A DNA stretch of 64,000 nt from Deltaproteobacteria bacterium (GTDB taxonomy: Bacteria > Desulfobacterota > DSM-4660 > Desulfatiglandales > HGW-15), in the NCBI GenBank assembly GCA_020060215.1, contig JAGVAP010000053.1:90342-154341 (forward strand), in the 5' to 3' direction. The translations under genes and the position numbers were made by a program. The notes under the pieces were generated by a model, which worked only from the letters and a program-made list of their open reading frames with translations, did not search any database and was not told the DNA's origin. Below are positions 58,133 to 64,000 of the stretch, piece after piece; position 1 is the stretch's first letter, and the number at the start of each line of letters is the position of its first letter.

Positions 58133-59473
58133 TCACATCGCCTTCAGGAGCTGATTGGCCGCCGTCAGCATGGGATCCCAGACCGGGCTGAACGGGGGGG
58201 CGTAGGCCAGATCCGACTGAAAGAACCGTTCCACCGTCATGCCGGCGTGGAGGGCCACGGCGGGGGCGTTCACCCTGTGGGCGACCCCTTCTTTTCCCAC
58301 CATCTGGACCCCGAGCAGCCGCCCCGACTTTCGATCCCCCACCATGTGGACCCAGATGGTGGTCGAACCCGGATGGGCATGGGCCCTGCTTCGACTTTGA
58401 ATCACCGTCTCAGCCGGTTCGAACCCCGCCTTCTCGGCCTCGGCCATGCTCAGACCGGTCCTCGCAACCTCGAGATCGAACACGCGGAAGACCGCAGTGC
58501 CCGCCACGCCCTCAAGCTCCGCCCCCTCACCGGTCACATGATCGGCAACCGCCCACCCCGCCCTGTTCGCCCTGAGGGCAAGCGGAATCCACACCCGTTT
58601 GCCGGTGACCACATGAAAGGCGTCCGCACAATCTCCGGCCGCATAGATGTCCTCGCCCGAAGTGCGGAGGGATCGATCTACCGCGATGGCCTTTCCCGGC
58701 CCCAGTTCGAGCCCCGCCGATTCGGCCATCCGGCTGTTGGGCACGATTCCGATCGCCGCCAGGACCATCTGGCAATCCAGCACCGGCCCCCTGGACACCA
58801 GCCTGAAACCGCCGCCCCCCTTTTCAATCCCCTCTATCTCGTAACCAAGATGCACCCCTACTCGGTTGGTCTCCAGCTCCTTCCGGATGACCGCACCCAG
58901 ATCCGGGTGGATCCAGGGCAGGAACACGGGCCCGGGCTTGATCATGTCCACTTCGATACCCCTTGCCCGCAGGGATTCGCACATCTCGAGCCCGATATAC
59001 CCCATGCCTACAATCACCACGCGCGCGACCCTTCGCTCCATGAGGAGCCGCTTGATCCTGCGCCCGTCCTCGAGCGCCTTCAAGGCCAAGACGCCGGGCT
59101 GGTCAAACCCAGGCAGCCGGGGCATGATCGGGGAGGCGCCGGTGGCGAAAAGGAGTTTGTCGTAGGATATCTGGAAGTCCTCTCCGCTCCGGGTCTTCCC
59201 CGCCACCCGCTTTGCCTTCACGTCGATGGATTCCGCCCGATGGCCGGTCCTGAGATCGATGGACTGCTTCTTCCTGAAGACCTCGGCCCTTCTGACGATC
59301 AGGTCGTCCATGTCCCTGGAGGGGTCCGCGATGTTGTACGGCATGCCGCACGCGCTGTAGGAGACGTCATCGGTCTCCTCCAGCACCGTGACCTCAAGAT
59401 CAGGGAGGTTCCTCTTCGCCTTGCTTGCGGCGCTCATGCCGGCCGCATCCCCGCCGATGACCAGAAATCTCAT
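58133..59473 (-). CDS. CoA-disulfide reductase-like FAD-dependent oxidoreductase
   Basis: 446 aa. The FAD loop VIGGDAAGMSAASKAKR opens the protein. The single active-site Cys is in YSACGMPYNIAD, the signature of CoA-disulfide reductases and related NADH oxidases. The NAD(P)H loop is VVIVGMGYIGLEMCESL, and IYAAGDCADAFHVVTG is the second FAD motif. The C-terminal dimer domain ends normally, with no rhodanese domain. It reduces CoA disulfide or polysulfide, or oxidises NADH; the substrate is open. Divergent from the SDR gene. Confidence 0.88.
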   Translation of the reverse strand: MRFLVIGGDAAGMSAASKAKRNLPDLEVTVLEETDDVSYSACGMPYNIADPSRDMDDLIVRRAEVFRKKQSIDLRTGHRAESIDVKAKRVAGKTRSGEDFQISYDKLLFATGASPIMPRLPGFDQPGVLALKALEDGRRIKRLLMERRVARVVIVGMGYIGLEMCESLRARGIEVDMIKPGPVFLPWIHPDLGAVIRKELETNRVGVHLGYEIEGIEKGGGGFRLVSRGPVLDCQMVLAAIGIVPNSRMAESAGLELGPGKAIAVDRSLRTSGEDIYAAGDCADAFHVVTGKRVWIPLALRANRAGWAVADHVTGEGAELEGVAGTAVFRVFDLEVARTGLSMAEAEKAGFEPAETVIQSRSRAHAHPGSTTIWVHMVGDRKSGRLLGVQMVGKEGVAHRVNAPAVALHAGMTVERFFQSDLAYAPPFSPVWDPMLTAANQLLKAM

Positions 59474-59661
59474 CTCGACCTCCTCTTAAGCTTACCCTCG
59501 GGGTCCTTGCTTGACGGCCGTCGGCCGGGGCGGGTCCCGGAGAGCACCCGAGCGGCGGCTTCCACCCATGCCTTTTCCATTGTCCTGTATACGGAAGGTA
59601 AAAGGCAACTCTTTTGCTTGCCAACGTAAGCCCTTTTGGATTACTTCTTTCCTGATGCCAA

Positions 59662-59678
59662 CCGGCTTTTCAAGCCGG
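59662..59678. other. Short hairpin in the divergent 59474-59721 gap
   Basis: CCGGCTT-TTC-AAGCCGG forms a 7-bp stem without a T run, 44 bp before the SDR ATG. The rest of the 248-bp gap shows no gene; clear promoters were not identified. Confidence 0.35.
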
Positions 59679-59721
59679 GATTTGGGATGGTCGTTCACCA
59701 ATCTTCAAGAGCGAGGGGCCT

Positions 59722-60492
59722 ATGAGCGGGAGCGGAATGGAAATCGATCTTTCCGGGAGGATCGCGCTGGTCACCGGCGGCAGTCGCGGGATAGGGATGG
59801 CCATCGCCATGGCCATGGCCGAGAAGGGTGCGAGGGTGGCCGTCAGCGGGAGGAAACAGGAGAACCTCGACCGGGCAGCGGAGGAATTCAAGGGGCGGGG
59901 TCTTGAGCTCTTCCCGGTCGCAGCCAACGCGGGTCGGGCGGGAGAAGTGGGTTCTCTGTTCAACGCCTTGGACCGGCAGTTCGAAGGGGTCGACATCCTT
60001 GTGAACAATGTCGGCACCAACATCCTCACCCCCTCGGTGGCCGAGGCGGATGAAAAGCTGTTCGACAAGCTCCTCGAGACCAACCTGAAGAGCGTTTTTC
60101 TGGCAAGCGCAGAAGCCGCCCGGAGGATGAAGAAGAGGGGTGGAGGGAAGATCATCAATATCAGCTCGATCGCCGCCCGCAAGGCGGCCAGGGGCATGGG
60201 GATCTACTGCATTGCCAAGGCGGGCGTGGAGATGCTCACGCGGGTGCTGGCGCAGGAGCTCGCATCGGATCACATCAACGTGAACGCGGTGGCCCCCTCG
60301 GTGGTCAGGACGAAGTTCAGCGAGCCCTTCTGGAGCAACGAGTCCCTTCTGAATGAGATCGTCAAGACCATCCCCATGGGGAGGATCGCCGAGCCTGCCG
60401 ACGTGGTCGGGGCGGTCCTCTTCCTCGCTTCCAGTCTCTCTGATTTCATCACGGGAGAGGTCATCTCGGTCGACGGCGGCTCCATGGCGTAG
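59722..60492 (+). CDS. Short-chain dehydrogenase/reductase (FabG/BDH-like)
   Basis: 256 aa, a classical SDR. The cofactor loop is TGGSRGIGMAIA, NNVG is the next motif, and the catalytic triad is the Ser of IINISSIAA with Y-x3-K in YCIAK (one normal Y-x-x-x-K). The end FITGEVISVDGGSMA is typical. Arg residues after strand beta-2 (SGRKQ) favour NADP. A role in 3-oxoacyl reduction fits the fad genes downstream, but the 475-bp gap means it need not belong to that operon. Confidence 0.88.
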   Translation: MSGSGMEIDLSGRIALVTGGSRGIGMAIAMAMAEKGARVAVSGRKQENLDRAAEEFKGRGLELFPVAANAGRAGEVGSLFNALDRQFEGVDILVNNVGTNILTPSVAEADEKLFDKLLETNLKSVFLASAEAARRMKKRGGGKIINISSIAARKAARGMGIYCIAKAGVEMLTRVLAQELASDHINVNAVAPSVVRTKFSEPFWSNESLLNEIVKTIPMGRIAEPADVVGAVLFLASSLSDFITGEVISVDGGSMA

Positions 60493-60817
60493 CCAGAGGC
60501 CAGAGTTCAGCTTGCCGCTGCCCGAAGCGCCAGCGCTTGCGCGGCGTGAGGCGGCAAGATTGATCGGGTAGGAAACTTCCTGCGGTTTTCTCTCCTACAG
60601 CAACAGAAAAGTCCCTAACAACATCCCGGGTACTTCGTTCCCCTGGCCAAGGGTTCGTCTCTGCCCTCCGGCCCCTGATCTCTTTGTATGAGACTTCGTC
60701 AAGTTGGAGGTTTCAGTGTTCAGGGGTCAGGAAATGGCTGGAGTACCGGGCTGACACCCGACACCCTGTAAAATCTCCTATTCGATCAGACTGGCTTGCC
60801 CCCCTCCCACAAATCAT
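60493..60817. other. Intergenic region before the fadN promoter
   Basis: A long hairpin with arms CTTGCCGC (60511-60518) and GCGGCAAG (60551-60558) may end SDR transcription, although no T run follows. A family B word TTTCAGTGTTCAGGGGTCAGG lies at 60711-60731 (two pieces). No gene is seen. Confidence 0.45.
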
Positions 60818-60846
60818 TTGACTTGCCAAAAGCAGTGTGTTACAGC
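60818..60846 (+). promoter_or_regulatory. Candidate sigma-70-type promoter of fadN
   Basis: TTGACT at 60818-60823, a 17-bp spacer, then TACAGC at 60841-60846. The -10 is weak. It directly precedes the palindromic operator, so repressor binding would block transcription. Confidence 0.45.
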
Positions 60847-60847
60847 T

Positions 60848-60879
60848 TTATTAATGAATGAGAATTCATTCATTAATAA
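60848..60879. promoter_or_regulatory. Palindromic FadR(TetR)-like operator
   Basis: A perfect 14-bp inverted repeat, TTATTAATGAATGA-GAAT-TCATTCATTAATAA (given here in three pieces), spans the site. Its core TGAATGA...TCATTCA matches the operator type of Bacillus FadR, the TetR-family repressor of fad genes. It lies about 90 bp before fadN and overlaps the promoter end. Confidence 0.7.
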
Positions 60880-60967
60880 TACAAATCATATGAAATCTTA
60901 GGGATATACGGTTTCCCCCATTTCAGTTCCAATCTGTTGCCCTGAGTTCAACCAAGGAGGTCTCCCA

Positions 60968-63400
60968 ATGAACAGAAGGATCAGGAAGGCAGGCGTAATC
61001 GGCGCCGGAGTCATGGGTGCGACCATCGCGGCACAGCTTGCCAATGTCGGAATCGAGACGCTTCTCCTGGACATCGTCCCCGGCCGGATGAGCGACGAAG
61101 ACAGGAAAAGGGGGGTCTCCCCGGAAAGCAGGGAGTTCAGGGACAAGCTCGCCAGGAAAGGCGTGGAGACAGCCCTCAAATCAAGGCCCGCCTCGTTCTA
61201 CGTGCCTGAAAACGTCCGCCTCATCACCGTCGGCAACATGGAAGACGACCTGGACAAGCTCAAGCAGGTGGACTGGATCATCGAAGTGGTCCTGGAGAGA
61301 CTCGATATCAAGCAGGCGGTATTTGAAAGGCTGGAGAAGGTCGTGACCCCGGGAACCATCATCAGTTCGAACACCTCGGGCATATCGGCCGGCGCCATGT
61401 GCGAAGGCCGCTCGGAGGATTTTCGAAGGCACTTTGCGATCACCCATTTTTTCAACCCCCCGCGCTATATGAAGCTGCTGGAGATCGTCCCGGGGCCCGA
61501 TACCCTGCCGGAGGTGGTCGAGGTCCTGGCGGAGACGTGTGAGAAGACGGTTGGAAAGGGCATCGTCTACGCAAAGGACACACCCAACTTCATCGCCAAC
61601 CGCATAGGGATCTTCAGTATGTTCCACGGCATCCGCACCATGATGGAGCTGGGGATGACCGTGGAGGCGGTGGACGGACTGACCGGGCCGGTGATCGGGC
61701 ATCCGAAAAGCGCTTCTTTCAGGACCTCCGACCTCGTGGGACTCGATGTCATCCTCCACGTTGCGCAGAACGTCTATGACGGCGCGGCCGGCGACGAGAA
61801 GCGGGAGACCTTCATTCCCCCCGAGTTCATCAGGAATATGGTTGAAAAGGGGTTGCTGGGGGAGAAGACCAAACAGGGCTTCTACAAGAAGGACAAGGGG
61901 AAGGAGAAAAAGAAAGGACTCCTCTCGATCGATTACAACACACTCGAATACAAGCCCCTGCAGGAGGTAAAGCTCGGTTCCCTCGACGCGGCCAGGAACC
62001 TCCCCGGAACAGGGGCGAAGATCAAGGCCCTCTTCTATGCCCAAGACCTCGCCGGGAAGTTCACCTTCCGCACCATGACCGAGACCCTGCTCTATGCTGC
62101 TTCGAAGATCCCGGAGATTGCCGACGACATCCTCAACCTGGACAATGCGATGAAATGGGGCTTTGCCTGGAAAATGGGCCCCTTCGAGACCTGGGACGCG
62201 ATCGGTCTGAAAAAGTCCGCGGAAATGATGATGGCCGCCGGCTACCAGATCCCCGCGTGGGTCCGGGAGATGCTTTCGAGCGGAAAGGAATCCTTTTACA
62301 GGAGGGAGCAGGGGCTCCTCTTCTATTACGACATCCCCGCCAGAGACTACAGACAGGTCCCGGTGAAGCCGGGCATCATCCTTCTTCCCTCCCTCAAGGA
62401 CAGGGAGAAGAAGGTGGCCGGAAACAAAGGCGCATCCCTGGTCGACATCGGCGACGGCGTGGCGTGCCTGGAGTTCCACACGAAGATGAACGCCATGGGC
62501 GACGACATCATCAACATGATCTTCAAGTCCGCCGACATCGTGAGCCGGGACTTTCAGGGACTGGTCATTGCCAATCACGGCGAAAATTTCTCCGCGGGCG
62601 CCAACCTGCCCCTCGTGCTCTTCGCGGCCCAGGAGGAGGAATGGGATGACCTGGAGTGGATGATCAAGACCTTTCAGGATTCCTTCATGAGGCTGAAGTA
62701 CCTGGACAAGCCCGTGGTGGCGGCCCCTGCAGGCATGGCCCTGGGCGGAGGGTGCGAGATCTGCATGGCCTCGGACCGGGTCCGCTACGCAGCCGAGACC
62801 TACATGGGGCTCGTCGAGGTCGGGGTCGGCCTCATCCCGGCGGGCGGAGGCTGCAAGGAGATGATCATCCGCAACACCGAGCACCTGTTCGAGGTCCAGC
62901 CGGGAGGCGTCTACCCGAAGCAGATCGAGATGGTCCCCTTCATCGCGAGGGCCTTCGAAAACGTCGCCCTGGCCAAGGTCGCCACCTCCGGCCCCGAGGC
63001 GGTGAAGATGGGTTTTCTGCGGCCCACGGACAAGATGACCGTGAACCGGGACTACCTGATCGACGACGCCAAAAAGACCGTGTTGGCGATGAACTTGGAA
63101 GGCTACACCCCGCCCAGGCGTCTCGAAGAGATCCGCGTGCCGGGCGAGAACACCTATGCGCTGATCAAGATGGCGATCTGGACCCTGCATCAGCAGGGCT
63201 ATGCCCTCGACCACGACACGGTGGTTTCGGAGAAGGTCGCCTATGTGCTCTGCGGGGGGAGGGTGCACGCGGATACCAAGGTGAGCGAACAGTACCTGCT
63301 GGACCTGGAGAGAGAGGCGTTTCTCAGTCTCTGCGGCCACCCCAAGACCCAGGCCAGGATCCAGCATATGCTGTCCACCGGCAAGCCTTTGCGGAACTAG
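60968..63400 (+). CDS. fadN: 3-hydroxyacyl-CoA dehydrogenase / enoyl-CoA hydratase fusion (FadN type)
   Basis: 810 aa. The dehydrogenase comes first: NAD loop AGVIGAGVMGATIAAQLAN near 8-26, then SSNTSGIS and HFFNPPRYMKLLEIV, with the C-terminal HAD part around 300-430. The crotonase half follows: NHGENFSAGANLPL and GMALGGGCEICMASD form the oxyanion region, with the acidic residue region GLVEVGVGLIPAGGGCKEM. This domain order is that of Bacillus FadN; E. coli FadB has the reverse. It catalyses hydration and 3-OH oxidation in beta-oxidation. GGAGG lies before the ATG, and fadA follows. Confidence 0.93.
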   Translation: MNRRIRKAGVIGAGVMGATIAAQLANVGIETLLLDIVPGRMSDEDRKRGVSPESREFRDKLARKGVETALKSRPASFYVPENVRLITVGNMEDDLDKLKQVDWIIEVVLERLDIKQAVFERLEKVVTPGTIISSNTSGISAGAMCEGRSEDFRRHFAITHFFNPPRYMKLLEIVPGPDTLPEVVEVLAETCEKTVGKGIVYAKDTPNFIANRIGIFSMFHGIRTMMELGMTVEAVDGLTGPVIGHPKSASFRTSDLVGLDVILHVAQNVYDGAAGDEKRETFIPPEFIRNMVEKGLLGEKTKQGFYKKDKGKEKKKGLLSIDYNTLEYKPLQEVKLGSLDAARNLPGTGAKIKALFYAQDLAGKFTFRTMTETLLYAASKIPEIADDILNLDNAMKWGFAWKMGPFETWDAIGLKKSAEMMMAAGYQIPAWVREMLSSGKESFYRREQGLLFYYDIPARDYRQVPVKPGIILLPSLKDREKKVAGNKGASLVDIGDGVACLEFHTKMNAMGDDIINMIFKSADIVSRDFQGLVIANHGENFSAGANLPLVLFAAQEEEWDDLEWMIKTFQDSFMRLKYLDKPVVAAPAGMALGGGCEICMASDRVRYAAETYMGLVEVGVGLIPAGGGCKEMIIRNTEHLFEVQPGGVYPKQIEMVPFIARAFENVALAKVATSGPEAVKMGFLRPTDKMTVNRDYLIDDAKKTVLAMNLEGYTPPRRLEEIRVPGENTYALIKMAIWTLHQQGYALDHDTVVSEKVAYVLCGGRVHADTKVSEQYLLDLEREAFLSLCGHPKTQARIQHMLSTGKPLRN

Positions 63401-63402
63401 CG

Positions 63403-63516
63403 AAAGAATGGAAAGATGGAATGGTGGAAGAATGGAATATTGGGATACTTTCGAACAACAGAATCCTCCCACCTGACCCATCGTCCAATATTCCACTATC
63501 CCATTGTTCCAAGGAC
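63403..63516. repeat. Inverted microrepeat family D (TGGAATATTGGGAT)
   Basis: GAATGGAATATTGGGAT in the left part is inverted in the right part as TCCAATATTCCACTATCCC, flanked by tandem ATGGAA/GGAAGA words. It lies between fadN and the thiolase and could form a long intercistronic hairpin. Confidence 0.65.
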
Positions 63517-63535
63517 TTTTTATGGAGGTAAAGAC

Positions 63536-64000
63536 ATGAAAGAAGCCGTCATCGTTGCCGCATGCAGGACAGCGGTCGGAAAGGCCCCCCGAGGCATGCT
63601 CAAGGACACCCGGCCGGAAACGATGGGCACCGCAGTCCTGGGGGAATTGCTCAAGAGGGCGGGCGATCTGGATCCCGCACTGATTGACGACGTGATCATC
63701 GGGTGCACCTTCCCGGAGGCCACCCAGGGGCTCAATCTTGGAAGGGTTCTCGTCATGTCCATGGGGTGGCCGGATCGCATCCCGGGGATGACCGTCAACC
63801 GGTTCTGCTCTTCGGGTCTCCAGGCCATTGCCATCGGCGCGGAGAAGATCATGTGCGGCTTCTCCGACGTGGTCATCGCGGGGGGCGTGGAAAGCATGAG
63901 CCAGATCCCCATGGGCGGGAGCATGCTCTACCCCAACCCGGCCCTGGTCGATACCCATCCCGGCGCGTTTACAGGCATGGGGCTTACCGCTGAGATCGGA
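63536..64000 (+). CDS. fadA: Acetyl-CoA acyltransferase (thiolase) FadA, 3' truncated
   Basis: The first 155 codons are visible and the frame continues past the right edge. The ATG at 63536 has GGAGG upstream. [20 protein letters not shown] is the thiolase N-terminus. The acyl-accepting Cys is in [18 protein letters not shown], and [13 protein letters not shown] follows. FadA cleaves 3-ketoacyl-CoA with CoA, the last beta-oxidation step. It is the natural partner of FadN. The catalytic His and second Cys would lie beyond the window. Confidence 0.93.
   Translation, partial: MKEAVIVAACRTAVGKAPRGMLKDTRPETMGTAVLGELLKRAGDLDPALIDDVIIGCTFPEATQGLNLGRVLVMSMGWPDRIPGMTVNRFCSSGLQAIAIGAEKIMCGFSDVVIAGGVESMSQIPMGGSMLYPNPALVDTHPGAFTGMGLTAEIG

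Noticed and set aside
60493..60967. tRNA or small RNA gene in the pre-fadN gap
   Set aside because: No cloverleaf or TPsiC-arm consensus was found. The visible dyads fit a terminator-like hairpin and an operator.
61181..63958. A 925-codon open frame antisense to fadN and fadA
   Set aside because: It is His/Asp/Gly-rich, shows no domain and mirrors high-GC coding DNA on the other strand.

Overview
The window is a dense, GC-rich bacterial chromosome segment dominated by one large flagellar locus (about 8.0-56.1 kb), almost all on the minus strand. Gene content and style (csrA-fliW behind flgL, a small companion gene next to flgM, two sigma-54 activators, sigma-54 and sigma-28 promoters, a maf glycosyltransferase, a FlgJ-M23 fusion) suggest a Desulfobacterota (deltaproteobacterial) genome. 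That placement is an inference from gene content, not a phylogeny.

Layout. The left flank (0-8 kb) holds the end of an NlpC/P60 protein with a barrel-like tail, an O-antigen-ligase-like protein, rsmG, an RluA-type pseudouridine synthase, cysQ, nagZ and a DUF523-DUF1722 protein. The flagellar locus reads in blocks on the minus strand: (a) a 107-aa membrane protein, a 1005-aa TPR envelope protein and a FleQ-like activator; (b) flgBC-fliEFGHIJ-motE; (c) fliK-flgD-flgE, then maf; (d) motA-fliLMNOPQR-flhBA-flhFG-fliA plus a tail of unnamed genes, including a second FliL-like protein, a FliK-like protein and a solitary FlhB C-domain; (e) flgF-G-A-H-I-J-N-K-L-csrA-fliW; (f) an NtrC-type regulator; (g) the flgM pair. 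cheR, a short FliL-like gene, a cyclic-nucleotide-binding protein and a coiled-coil chaperone-like gene are on the plus strand. The right flank (56-64 kb) holds mutY, an MBL-fold hydrolase, a CoA-disulfide-reductase-like flavoprotein, an SDR, and a fadN-fadA beta-oxidation operon behind a palindromic FadR-like operator.

How it fits together. Six intergenic sites match the sigma-54 -24/-12 consensus with exact GG-N10-GC spacing, one ahead of each early/middle block. Three match sigma-28 (TAAAGTTT-N11-GCCGATAA-like), ahead of the flgM pair, cheR and the short FliL-like gene. This gives a readable hierarchy: sigma-54 activators drive hook-basal-body blocks, which encode FliA; FliA, held by FlgM, drives late genes; CsrA-FliW adds post-transcriptional control. 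Flagellin, fliD, fliS, motB and most che genes are not in the window.

The most interesting points are the TPR envelope protein with its small partner (a possible motor scaffold), a paralogous FliK-like/FlhB-C pair, a sigma-28-driven FliL paralogue, the FlgJ-M23 fusion, a decayed vapC gene inside the flagellar locus, a structured element between divergent sigma-28 promoters, and several families of short palindromic intergenic repeats.
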